From contig JAISNG010000010.1 in assembly GCA_031276365.1 (NCBI GenBank), forward strand, positions 1-13,001: DNA of 13,001 bases. The letters are read 5' to 3'. The position numbers and the translations under genes are program-made. Shown here one piece after another: positions 4,655 through 12,396 of this stretch. Position 1 is the stretch's first letter; each line of letters begins with the position of its first letter. This stretch comes from Campylobacteraceae bacterium (lineage in GTDB: Bacteria > Campylobacterota > Campylobacteria > Campylobacterales > Campylobacteraceae). The notes under the pieces are model-generated. The model was not told the DNA's origin, made no database searches, and worked only from the letters and a program-made list of their open reading frames with translations.

Positions 4655-6490
4655 GTGTTTTTTTACCATGTAGCTCTTCTCGGTTCGCCGATTGAACTTT
4701 TGACATACTGCGCTTTGGAGCAGATACAAAATGGATATGTTGTTAAAGTTTTGCTAAATACGAAAGAGAGCTTGGGTGTTGTCGTGCAAGCCGCAGAAGA
4801 GCCGTCTTTTGAGTGTCAATCTGTAAGCGAAATAACGGAGCGTTTTTTCACCTCTGCACAGCTTGAAAGAGCGAAATTTATATCTGAATATTACAGCTCT
4901 TCTTTGGGGCTGGCTTTGGGACTTTTTACGCCCCATGAGAGCAAAAAACGCGCTTTTGAAAAGCTTTCCGTAACTCCGCCCGTACTCACTGCCGAACAGC
5001 AAAAAGCGTTTGAATTTGCCGCATCGCACAAAATGTCGCTGATATTCGGCGATACGGGAAGCGGCAAAAGCGAGATATACATTTCACTCATCTGCGATAC
5101 GCTTTTAAACGGTAAAAACGCGCTTTTTTTACTTCCCGAAATCGGACTTACTCCTCAGCTTGAAATACGTTTAAAGGTATTTTTCGGCGATTTGACAGCG
5201 TTGTGGCACTCCAAACTTACAAAAAAAAGACGAGTTGAAATCCTTTCAAGCATACATGAAGGCAAGGTAAGAGTTGTAATCGGCGCGCGTTCGGCTCTGT
5301 TTTTGCCGCTTTATGATTTGGGGTTGATTATTGTGGACGAAGAGCATGATGAAAGTTACAAATCAAACTCCGCACCGCGTTACAATGCACGAGATGCGGC
5401 TTTGATGACGGGCGCTAAAGAGGATATAAAGATAGTCTTGGGAAGCGCAACGCCAAGCCTTTCCGCAATTCTCAAAATACCGTATTTCAGGCTCAAAGGC
5501 ACATTTTTTAGAAGCGATAAAGAGATATTTTACGAAAACGCGCACAACGAACTCTCTCATGCGCTTTTGGGACAAATCTCCGCCGCTTTGGCGAAAAAAC
5601 AGCAGATTATCATCTTTCTGCCCACGCGCGCACATTTCAAATACATCACATGCAAAACGTGCGGCAAAAATATAGAGTGTCCGTTCTGCGCCGTATCCAT
5701 GAGCCTTCACAAAAATATAAATGCGCTGAAGTGCCACTACTGCGGCTTTACCGAACGCATTCCAAAAGTATGCCCCGCGTGCGGAAGCGAAGTCATGGAG
5801 GCTGTGCGTCTTGGCACTGCGGAAGTTACGGACAGACTACGCGAGATTTTCAGTGCGCATAGAATAGAAAAGTTTGACAAAGATGAAATCACGACAAATG
5901 CAAAACTAAACAAAATTCTAAAAAGCTTTCAATCACGCGAAATTGATATCTTAGTCGGCACGCAAATGCTCAGCAAAGGACACGACTACCACAATGTCGG
6001 ACTTTCCGTCATCATTGGCATTGATTCGCTTCTTGCAATGAATGATTTCAAAGCGCGCGAAAAAGCGCTCTCGCTTGCGATACAAATAGCAGGACGAAGC
6101 GGGCGCAAAGAAAACGGAACAGTCTTTATACAGAGTAAAAACTGTGATTTTTTCAGAAAATACCTGAATGATTATGACTCATTTTTGGAGTATGAAAAAA
6201 GTGTTAGAGAGAAGTTGTATCCGCCATTTACAAAACTCATGCGGCTTTTGATATCACACAAAAACGAAGCAAAAGCAAAAGAGATTACGGACAAAACGGT
6301 GCAGACTTTGAAAGAGTATGGCGGCGCGGAAATAGTTGGCGCAGGAGTGTGCGACATATCAAAAATCGCAGGCAAATATCGCTGTTTTGTGTTGTTGAGA
6401 AGCGATTCTGTCAAGCCGCTGATTTGCGCCGCAAAGCTCGTGCGCAGCTCGTTTGTACAGATTGACATGGATCCTTTGAATTTCTCGTAA
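4655..6490 (+). CDS. priA: Primosomal protein N', replication restart helicase PriA
   Basis: PriA recognises stalled forks and D-loops and reloads the replicative helicase. The 611-residue length is shorter than in E. coli and usual for this phylum. Seen: an N-terminal DNA-binding region (1-110), Walker A GDTGSGKS (132-139), DEEH (228-231), GSATPS, and a helicase lobe ending QIAGRSGR. Inserted between the helicase motifs is a zinc module with eight cysteines (333, 336, 342, 345, 360, 363, 373, 376), all present. The start is GTG at 4655, three bases after the prepilin stop; MFFYHVALLGSPIELLTY fits the family N-terminus, although the ribosome binding site is weak. No clear terminator follows, and the gene ends at the edge of a repeat-rich island. 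Confidence 0.96.
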   Translation: MFFYHVALLGSPIELLTYCALEQIQNGYVVKVLLNTKESLGVVVQAAEEPSFECQSVSEITERFFTSAQLERAKFISEYYSSSLGLALGLFTPHESKKRAFEKLSVTPPVLTAEQQKAFEFAASHKMSLIFGDTGSGKSEIYISLICDTLLNGKNALFLLPEIGLTPQLEIRLKVFFGDLTALWHSKLTKKRRVEILSSIHEGKVRVVIGARSALFLPLYDLGLIIVDEEHDESYKSNSAPRYNARDAALMTGAKEDIKIVLGSATPSLSAILKIPYFRLKGTFFRSDKEIFYENAHNELSHALLGQISAALAKKQQIIIFLPTRAHFKYITCKTCGKNIECPFCAVSMSLHKNINALKCHYCGFTERIPKVCPACGSEVMEAVRLGTAEVTDRLREIFSAHRIEKFDKDEITTNAKLNKILKSFQSREIDILVGTQMLSKGHDYHNVGLSVIIGIDSLLAMNDFKAREKALSLAIQIAGRSGRKENGTVFIQSKNCDFFRKYLNDYDSFLEYEKSVREKLYPPFTKLMRLLISHKNEAKAKEITDKTVQTLKEYGGAEIVGAGVCDISKIAGKYRCFVLLRSDSVKPLICAAKLVRSSFVQIDMDPLNFS

Positions 6491-6631
6491 AAACCGTTTG
6501 TGTGATTTTTTCATATAACGTTGGTTGTCATCGTATGAGTAATGTAATAATATATTTTTTGTTATCAAAAATGACGTAAAAACCCGTTGTCATCACACAT
6601 GAGGAACACAACAATTCAAATTAAAAGCAAG

Positions 6632-6705
6632 AAAATAGAGACGGCAAATGTCAATCTTTCTCATAAAAGATTTGTTTGTTTGTAAAAATCTTTTTGGATA
6701 CCCGC
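6632..6705 (+). repeat. AT-rich composite repeat arm, copy B
   Basis: It aligns with 433-508 and 6931-7003. GACGGCAAATGTCAATC, TTCTCATA and the TTTGTTTGTAAAAATC spacer lead into TTTTTGGATACCCGCC, where the dRS3-like unit begins. Confidence 0.55.
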
Positions 6706-6720
6706 CTGCTCGGATATGAC
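6696..6720 (-). repeat. dRS3-like repeat, inverted, compact
   Basis: A 25-bp unit starting GGATACCCGCC and ending GGATATGAC, the reverse orientation of the copies at 121-398. As in the copy at 183-207, both arms have changed together (ATACC/GGATAT), so partial pairing is retained. Confidence 0.55.
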
Positions 6721-6930
6721 GGAGGGAAAAATTATCCGTATTTAACAAAATATGTGCTCGCTTGTCGTTTGGTCGCGGGCATGACAGAAGAAAGTGATAT
6801 TTTATGTCTTTTGCGCGAAAATGTCATAGAAATAAGGTTTCAATTTGCCTTGCAAATATCGTTTTGAGCAAAAACTTTTTACTCATTGCAGGAATCTAAA
6901 CTAATTAAAAAATTAAAGACATAAAAAAAT

Positions 6931-7003
6931 AAAAAATTAACGGTAAAACGTCAATTGTTCTCATAGGCACATTATTTATTTGTAAAACTTTTTTGGATTC
7001 CAG
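6931..7003 (+). repeat. AT-rich composite repeat arm, copy C
   Basis: It aligns with 433-508 and 6632-6705. It opens with AAAAAATTAACGGTAAAACG (copy A: AAAAAATTGACAGCAAAACA), carries TCAAT and TTCTCATA, and ends TTTTTTGGATTCC at the palindrome. Confidence 0.55.
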
Positions 7004-7019
7004 AATTTGCGGTAATGAC
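6995..7019 (-). repeat. dRS3-like repeat, inverted, strongly degenerate
   Basis: A 25-bp unit GGATTCC...GGTAATGAC at the end of composite arm C. The outer bases match the other copies, but the palindrome is largely lost. Confidence 0.45.
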
Positions 7020-7131
7020 GAAACAAAGACGCAATATGATAGAATGAGAGCGCGAAGTGATGAAAGCAGTGTTGATATGACAAAGAAGAGATATCTGCAT
7101 TTTTTGTTCCAAAAGTAACTTGTTTATTTTT

Positions 7132-7210
7132 GGAGACCTTAAAATCTCTCACGATGATGACTAAAACATATCGTTTTTACAGAAGTGGCGTAATTGGGCG
7201 CGGGAATGAT
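7132..7210 (-). repeat. Second split dRS3-like element
   Basis: GGAGACC at 7132-7138 and GCGCGGGAATGAT at 7198-7210 bracket about 60 bp of filler that includes TCTCTCACGAT, as in the split copy at 498-594. The sequence before it (CTTGTTTATTTT) resembles the end of the composite arms. It is probably a fourth, more decayed copy of the composite element. Confidence 0.35.
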
Positions 7211-7277
7211 AAAAGTGGATAAAAGATTGTTGGACTATCTATATAACTGAAGCGTGCGCACAATAACACTGTGATAG

Positions 7278-7361
7278 ATAAGATTGTTATTGCTAACTAT
7301 ACGAAGCGCGCGGTGAACTTAGTTTTAGTGGTACTAAATATATAAGATTGTTATTGCTAAC
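7278..7361 (+). repeat. 20-bp direct repeat with 64-bp period
   Basis: ATAAGATTGTTATTGCTAAC occurs exactly at 7278-7297 and 7342-7361. A third, looser version (TTTTTATCGCTAATTATACGACG-like, 7390-7412) matches the extended first copy TTGTTATTGCTAACTATACGAAG. In front of the first copy CAATAACA (7261-7268) forms an 8-bp inverted repeat with TGTTATTG (7285-7292). There are too few copies and too much divergence for a CRISPR. A plasmid-like iteron or mobile-element remnant is possible. Confidence 0.6.
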
Positions 7362-7572
7362 CGCATGACTAATTTTGCACTGTGAAACGTTTTTATCGCT
7401 AATTATACGACGTTAGCTGCCATCATATGAAAAAGATAATAATCAAGACAAATATAAAACATCAAAGTTCCATATTTTTTATGTACAAACTCCGCATAAC
7501 TTATAAAATGGCTGCCAAAATGATATTAAAGCTTATTATACACAAGTGAGCTTGCTTTAAAAATATGCAAAA

Positions 7573-8637
7573 TCAGCGGTTTTTGCGATATAAAACGACT
7601 GCGAAAATAGCTAAAAGAAGTATGGGCAAAATGATGGAAATCTCTGCAGCTATAACGCCGCTTGAGGCAAATTTGCCAAGTACAAAAAGCACCCCCCATC
7701 CTGCAAGCGCGATAAATACAAAGACAAAATTCATCAGCGCAAGGTTAAAAAATCTTCCAGAAAGCGGTAGATAATAGTAAAAAATAACAACCATAAACGG
7801 CGCGAAAAATGGAAAAAATAGTATCAAATAAAGGTTTGTCTTGACAGAATCTACATTGATGCCCTGCGTGCCGAAAAAGATTAGCGCGTCAATCGCATCG
7901 GGAATAGAGAGCGATGACTGCCCGAGATGTGCATTTTCAATGATTTTTGGGCGGAATTTTTCCAAAGCTGTCATATTAGGCAGTTTGATGGTCTGTATTT
8001 TCGCGCTTACATTTTCGTCTATTTTAGTTTTTCTTACTATTTCAACATCTTCCAAAACCCATACATTGTCCACAAAAACGCCTTTTTGCGCATTTATAAT
8101 CTCTTGCAGTTCATTGTCTTTCATATTAAAAATCTTCACCTTTGCGACTTCTTGTTTCAGCGGATTTAATTCGCCAAAATAGACATATTTGCCCTCATAT
8201 TTTAAAAACAAATCCGATGATGTTGAGAGGATTTGGTTGTACTTTAAAAGATTGCTTTTGTACTCGTACGCATACGCAAATGATGTGAAATTGAGCGCGA
8301 TATAGCCGAATGTTAAAACCAAAGCAGTGCAAAATATAGGCAAAATAAGCGCGTTTTTCGTGATACCTGCGGCGTACATGCTAAGAAGTTCGTTTGAGCG
8401 AATCATTGAAAACTTGGAGACAATCATCGCAAAAATGATGGAGAGCGGCAATGTGTAGTTGAGTGCACTCATGATGTTAAAGAGCACGTATAAAAATTGA
8501 AGATTTGCGGACTCAGGAAGTTTTGGGATATTTGTGATAAAGTCAACGCCTGCGTAAAAAAACTCCAGCGCACAAAATATAATAAAAAAATTTTTTAGAT
8601 ACAAGGATACAACATAACGCTGATATATCTTAAACAT
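7573..8637 (-). CDS. LptF/LptG family (YjgP/YjgQ) permease
   Basis: A 354-residue inner-membrane protein of the family that forms the LptB2FG transporter, which extracts LPS from the inner membrane and pushes it along the Lpt bridge. Three hydrophobic segments lie in the first ~120 residues and three in the last ~110 (from TNLYLILFFPFFAPF to ILPILLLAIFAVVLY), around a soluble periplasmic beta-rich domain. This is the expected LptF/G layout. LptF and LptG cannot be told apart here. I chose the ATG at 8637 (MFKIYQRY), which overlaps the pth stop by eight bases; starts at 8649 and 8670 are in frame but add residues foreign to the family. It is the last gene of the operon. A permease after pth is, as I recall, also found in Helicobacter and Campylobacter. 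Confidence 0.92.
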   Translation of the reverse strand: MFKIYQRYVVSLYLKNFFIIFCALEFFYAGVDFITNIPKLPESANLQFLYVLFNIMSALNYTLPLSIIFAMIVSKFSMIRSNELLSMYAAGITKNALILPIFCTALVLTFGYIALNFTSFAYAYEYKSNLLKYNQILSTSSDLFLKYEGKYVYFGELNPLKQEVAKVKIFNMKDNELQEIINAQKGVFVDNVWVLEDVEIVRKTKIDENVSAKIQTIKLPNMTALEKFRPKIIENAHLGQSSLSIPDAIDALIFFGTQGINVDSVKTNLYLILFFPFFAPFMVVIFYYYLPLSGRFFNLALMNFVFVFIALAGWGVLFVLGKFASSGVIAAEISIILPILLLAIFAVVLYRKNR

Positions 8638-9193
8638 TGCTACCGCCATTTTTGCGAGTGTATCGCGCACTTACTTCATCAAGGCTTTTCATAAGCAGCT
8701 CTTCGCATACAAGCGTGGCGTATTCTACAATCTCCAAAACGCCGTCGCTCTCCTCTTTGGAAAAGTTTGACAATACAAACGCTGCCGCGTCCTGTCCAAT
8801 TTTCGGTGTGCCGACACCCAAACGCACTCTTATATAATCCGCCCCGATATGTGCGTCTATGGACTTTAAGCCGTTATGTCCGCCGCTTGAACCGCCGCGT
8901 TTTATGCGTACGCTTCCAAACGGTATGGCTATATCGTCATGTATGACGACTATCTCTTGCGGTTTGTAAAAATCAGCAACAGCGCCGACGCTTTTGCCCG
9001 AATTGTTCATATATGTTATAGGTTTTAACAAAAGGGTGTCTTTTGATTTGTACAAATCGCCGAAAAATTGCGGTTTTGAAATGAGAGAGGCTTTAAAACG
9101 GACGCTTAGCGCATCTATCGCCCTAAAGCCTATGTTGTGCCTTGTGTTTGCGTAATTCTCGGCAGGATTTCCAAGACCCACAAACAGAAACAT
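8630..9193 (-). CDS. pth: Peptidyl-tRNA hydrolase
   Basis: Pth cleaves peptidyl-tRNA released from stalled ribosomes and so recycles tRNA; it is essential in bacteria. The 187-residue chain has every expected active-site feature: FVGLGNP with Asn9, catalytic His19 in NTRHNIGF, MNNSGKSV with Asn63, Asp86 in IHDDIAIPFG, and Asn107 in GGHNGLKSI. The ATG lies six bases after the rplY stop, and its own stop overlaps the start of the permease gene, so all three are probably translated from one mRNA. Pairing with rplY is widespread in bacteria and puts two translation genes together. Confidence 0.96.
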   Translation of the reverse strand: MFLFVGLGNPAENYANTRHNIGFRAIDALSVRFKASLISKPQFFGDLYKSKDTLLLKPITYMNNSGKSVGAVADFYKPQEIVVIHDDIAIPFGSVRIKRGGSSGGHNGLKSIDAHIGADYIRVRLGVGTPKIGQDAAAFVLSNFSKEESDGVLEIVEYATLVCEELLMKSLDEVSARYTRKNGGSNV

Positions 9194-9199
9194 TATTTG

Positions 9200-9736
9200 T
9201 TATTGCGCTTTAATAACGCCTACAACGGCGACTCTGTCTGCCTCTACTATTTTTACGTTTGCCGCCGCTTTGATATCTCTTACAAGCAGCGAATCGCCGA
9301 CTCCGAGCTCGCTTACGTCAAGTTCGAAAGTGTTCGGAAGATTTTCTGCCGTGCATTTTACGCCAAGTCTTCTTTTTGACTGAACCAAAACGCCTTTATC
9401 CTTGATACCTTTTGCAGTACCTTTTATGGCTACGGGTACCATGTATTTTGTAACAACGCCCGGAAGCGCGACTTTCAAATCAACATGCAAAAGTCTGTTT
9501 GTAACAGGCTCTCTTTGATACTCTTGTATGACTACGTTATAGACGTTTTCGCCGATTTTCACAGGAAAAACAAGACTGTCTTTTTTGCGCACTGCTTTGA
9601 TAAATTCGTTTTCCTTAAACGCCGCATGGATATTTTCAAAGCCTTTTGCGTAAATATTGGCGATAAGATAACCATCTCGTCTAAGCGCTTTTAATGACTT
9701 GCCGTCGATACTCTCTCTTAGTATGCCTTCTAACAT
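9200..9736 (-). CDS. rplY: Large ribosomal subunit protein bL25, CTC form
   Basis: bL25 binds 5S rRNA in the large ribosomal subunit. The 178-residue length shows the two-domain CTC form: an N-terminal 5S-binding beta-barrel (about 1-90, with LRRDGYLIANIYAKG, EYQREPVTNRLLHVDL) and a C-terminal TL5-type domain (about 95-178, ending in ADRVAVVGV). AAAGGA stands about seven bases before the ATG. It follows the transaldolase-PilT gene after 63 bp and precedes pth by six. Confidence 0.95.
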   Translation of the reverse strand: MLEGILRESIDGKSLKALRRDGYLIANIYAKGFENIHAAFKENEFIKAVRKKDSLVFPVKIGENVYNVVIQEYQREPVTNRLLHVDLKVALPGVVTKYMVPVAIKGTAKGIKDKGVLVQSKRRLGVKCTAENLPNTFELDVSELGVGDSLLVRDIKAAANVKIVEADRVAVVGVIKAQ

Positions 9737-9767
9737 TTAATCGTCCTTTTAAAAAAATAAGAGGGTG

Positions 9768-9773
9768 ATTTTA
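9768..9773 (-). promoter_or_regulatory. Candidate promoter -10 ahead of rplY
   Basis: In the 63-bp gap before rplY the minus strand reads TTTTTTATATAAAAATGGATAAAAT, with TAAAAT as a possible -10 box (9773-9768) about 32 bp before the start codon. This would give ribosomal-protein-level expression to rplY-pth independently of the upstream genes. AT-rich DNA produces such matches easily, so support is weak. Confidence 0.25.
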
Positions 9774-9800
9774 TCCATTTTTATATAAAAAACAGCTAAG

Positions 9801-12386
9801 TTACCGTTTCAGAGATAATATATCGTCATCGTCCAAATCCACGCTTATATTTTCGTTTCCGTCTTCTTCATCATAATCTACGCGTTTTTTCGTGCCGCCG
9901 CGTTTGATGCCTGTATGCTTTTCTATATCGTAATTATCAAGTAAAATCTTCAAATCCGCCGCTGAAGTTGCCGCGTAAAGAGCTTCATTGTAGCTTACAA
10001 GCTCTTTTGTGTAAAGGTCAAGCAGAGACTGGTTGAAACTTTGTGAACCGTAAACATCGCTGTCGTCTTCTATGGCGTCTTTTATCTCGCTCTCTCTACC
10101 CTCTTTTATCATCGCTTCTATGCGTTCATTTTTTACCAAAATCTCAATAGCCGCAACTCTTCCTTTGTCATCTTTGCGCCTTACAAGCCTTTGTGAAATA
10201 ACTGCCTGAAGTACGGAAGCTAAAGAGTGGCGAATTTGAATTTGCTCATTGCCGTCAAACATGCTAATAATTCGCCCTACCGTCTCTTTGGCGTCAAGCG
10301 TATGCAGTGTAGAGAGAACAAGATGTCCTGTTTCTGCGGCGCGGATTGCTGTTCTGATTGTCTCTACGTCTCTCATCTCGCCGACCATGATAACATCAGG
10401 GTCTTCTCTCAAGGAGGCTATAAGCGCGTCTGAAAAACTTACCGCATCCTGTCCTACGGCTCGCTGGTTGATGATGCTCTGCTCATCTTTGTAGATAAAC
10501 TCTATCGGGTCTTCAATCGTGATAATATGTCTTTGACTAGTTTGGTTTATGAGATTGATAATAGCTGCAAGCGTGGTGCTTTTGCCGCTTCCAGTTGGTC
10601 CTGTTACCAGCACAAGCCCTCGTCTTTTAGTCGCAAAATTTTTAATCGCAAGCGGCAGTTCAAGCTCTTCAATAGATGGAATATCCAAAGGAATAACGCG
10701 AAATACCAGAGAAATGCCGTCTGTTTGGCGGAATATATTGACGCGAAATCTATAATCTTCGTCAAGTTTATAGGTAAAGTCCAAATTTTTTCTTTTCGAA
10801 AAATCGTCATATCTCTCCTGCAAAAGCTCTCTTGCAAGGATATCAATCTCCTCTTTTTTGAAGATATTGTTGCTCACAGTTACAATCTCGCCGTTTACAC
10901 GCCCTTTTACAGCGGCATCCGACTTGATATGCAAATCGCTTCCCTTGTATGATGTAAGCTCTTTAAGATAGCCCTCCATGACCTTCATAACAGGACTTTT
11001 GTAGCGTCCCTCCTGCGCGGCAGCGGCAAGTTTTCTCTGTTCGGCTTTTGAAAGAGGCTTGTTCAATCTCACGTCCACATTTACTTCCACATCTTTTTTT
11101 ATGCCTTTAGCCTCATCTGAAGTTTTTGCAGTGATTGTCTGCTTTTTCAAATCCTCCAAAGCTTTTTCATGCGCCTCTTTTGCAAGTCTTTCGCGCTCAG
11201 CTTCCTCTTGGGCTTTTCTTTTGGCTTCTTCTGCCGCCTTTCTCTCTTCTTCGGCTTTTTTGGCGGCTTTTCGCTCCTCCTCGGCTCTTTTCAAAGCCTC
11301 TTCCTGCTCTCTTGCTTCACGCTCTATGCGCTCTTGTTCAGCTTTTTCAGCCTTTCTTATCTCCTCAATCTCTTCATTTGTTACTTTCAAACTCTCCATC
11401 AACTCTCTATGCGCATGGCTGAATTGTTCAAGTCCTTCTTCAAGAAGCGAAGTATATATCTCTTTAAGTACAACTCCTTTTTCTTCTATCTCTGCAAAAT
11501 ATTTCTGGATACTCTCTTTATCAGGACAGACTCTCTCTTCTGTATCAAGTACCTCCATGAAGCTTTCAATAGAGGCTAAAGGCGCGGTATTGATAGCATT
11601 TTTATAAAGCAGCCGCGTAATATAATACGACTTGCTGATACCCTCGTCATTAACGCCCGTGCTTGCAAAAAGACATCTTACGTTGGAAATTTTCTGTTCT
11701 CTTACCAGCTGATATATGTACGAAGCGTTCATAACGCCGAATTTCATCTTTTCAAGACCCAAAGCTTCAAATCTCTCATTTAGTTTTCTGTCAAATCTGC
11801 TTACAAAAACGCTTATAACGACTTGAGGAAACGCTTTTTTAGGATTTCTGCGCTGAAATATATAAAAACCGTTCTCGATAGCCTGCAAACATTTGCCAGC
11901 CTGCTGAGGCGAAAAAACAAGAGTGGCGTTTACATTTATGCCCTCTATAATCAACTCTTTTATCGTTTCATATCCAGCTTCAGTTGCGGGAATTTTTATC
12001 ATAATATTTGGCATGCCGAGCTTTTTATAAAGCCTTTTCGCCTCGTCGGTCATCTTTTCAAAATCGTCCGCAAACAGAGGATTTACCTCTATGCTGACAA
12101 ATCCGTCCTGGTCGTTGGCTTTGTGTGTAGGCAGAAGAAGTTTGGCGACATTTTTAACATCATTCAGAGCCAAAAATTCATATCTCTCCTTTGGAAGCAT
12201 GTCTATGCTTTTTTTCTTGTCGTCGGCATACGCCTTAGAGCTTAAAATAGCATTTTTAAAGATAACGGGATTGCTTGTAACGCCGCTTACAACGCCAGAA
12301 TCAACAAGCGCGGGAAGTTCGCTTGATAAAAATTCTCTCTCTATAAAATCACACCAGATGGAAAAATTGCTTGAACCGATTGCCAT
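9801..12386 (-). CDS. Transaldolase-PilT fusion protein with a charged helical linker
   Basis: One open frame of 861 residues joins two complete proteins. Residues 1-335 are a transaldolase, which moves dihydroxyacetone units in the pentose phosphate pathway. The Schiff-base Lys131 (MIKIPATEAG) is present, as are Asp13, Asn39 (TSNP), Glu100, Asn153 and Ser192, matching the E. coli TalB active site. Residues 337-416 are an E/K/R/A-rich helix with AEEERKAA twice, then a 47-residue extension. Residues 464-820 are a PilT-type hexameric ATPase that powers pilus retraction: SDLHIKSD, Walker A GPTGSGKST (596-604), Asp box IEDPIEF, Walker B DPDVIMVGEMRD and His box HLVLSTLHT. An acidic tail ends the chain. 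AAAGGAAG precedes the ATG, ten bases after serB. No internal start with a well-placed ribosome binding site was found. I believe relatives encode the two parts separately (unchecked). Confidence 0.93.
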   Translation of the reverse strand: MAIGSSNFSIWCDFIEREFLSSELPALVDSGVVSGVTSNPVIFKNAILSSKAYADDKKKSIDMLPKERYEFLALNDVKNVAKLLLPTHKANDQDGFVSIEVNPLFADDFEKMTDEAKRLYKKLGMPNIMIKIPATEAGYETIKELIIEGINVNATLVFSPQQAGKCLQAIENGFYIFQRRNPKKAFPQVVISVFVSRFDRKLNERFEALGLEKMKFGVMNASYIYQLVREQKISNVRCLFASTGVNDEGISKSYYITRLLYKNAINTAPLASIESFMEVLDTEERVCPDKESIQKYFAEIEEKGVVLKEIYTSLLEEGLEQFSHAHRELMESLKVTNEEIEEIRKAEKAEQERIEREAREQEEALKRAEEERKAAKKAEEERKAAEEAKRKAQEEAERERLAKEAHEKALEDLKKQTITAKTSDEAKGIKKDVEVNVDVRLNKPLSKAEQRKLAAAAQEGRYKSPVMKVMEGYLKELTSYKGSDLHIKSDAAVKGRVNGEIVTVSNNIFKKEEIDILARELLQERYDDFSKRKNLDFTYKLDEDYRFRVNIFRQTDGISLVFRVIPLDIPSIEELELPLAIKNFATKRRGLVLVTGPTGSGKSTTLAAIINLINQTSQRHIITIEDPIEFIYKDEQSIINQRAVGQDAVSFSDALIASLREDPDVIMVGEMRDVETIRTAIRAAETGHLVLSTLHTLDAKETVGRIISMFDGNEQIQIRHSLASVLQAVISQRLVRRKDDKGRVAAIEILVKNERIEAMIKEGRESEIKDAIEDDSDVYGSQSFNQSLLDLYTKELVSYNEALYAATSAADLKILLDNYDIEKHTGIKRGGTKKRVDYDEEDGNENISVDLDDDDILSLKR

Positions 12387-12396
12387 TTTACTTCCT

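Larger units (their letters stand above)
6491..7572. other. Gene-free, repeat-rich intergenic island 2
   Basis: A gap of 1082 bp between the converging priA and LptF/G-family genes. It holds three inverted dRS3-like units (6696, 6995 and the split one at 7132), two AT-rich composite arms (6632 and 6931), half units near 6771-6785 and 6885-6896, and a 20-bp direct repeat (7278 and 7342). A 25-bp imperfect repeat occurs near both ends (6514-6538 and 7406-7430). No gene, tRNA or convincing terminator was found. The 63-codon frame at 6676-6867 lies across the repeats. Confidence 0.7.

Noticed and set aside
6676..6867. 63-codon open frame on the plus strand
   Set aside because: It crosses an AT-rich arm, a compact palindrome and a half unit. 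Its LDTRLL start has the same repeat origin as the frame at 496.
7527..7559. TAAAGC/GCTTTA hairpin as terminator of the minus-strand operon
   Set aside because: The stem is only six base pairs around a 21-base loop, and in the operon's direction no U run follows.
8638..8670. Longer start for the LptF/G-family permease (ATG 8649 or the start at 8670)
   Set aside because: The added residues (MRDTLAKMAVA) are encoded inside pth and do not fit the family N-terminus. The ATG at 8637 gives a standard pth/permease overlap.
11009..11014. Possible internal ribosome binding site (AGGAGG on the minus strand) ahead of the PilT half
   Set aside because: The next in-frame ATG (10988) is 20 bases downstream, too far, and no other start codon lies at proper spacing. 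The bases are explained by the codons for Gln-Glu-Gly-Arg.
11059..11607. 182-codon Ser/Phe-rich open frame opposite the fusion gene
   Set aside because: It is the antisense shadow of the Glu/Lys/Ala-rich linker, whose codon bias removes stops on the other strand. The sense product is clearly the real protein.
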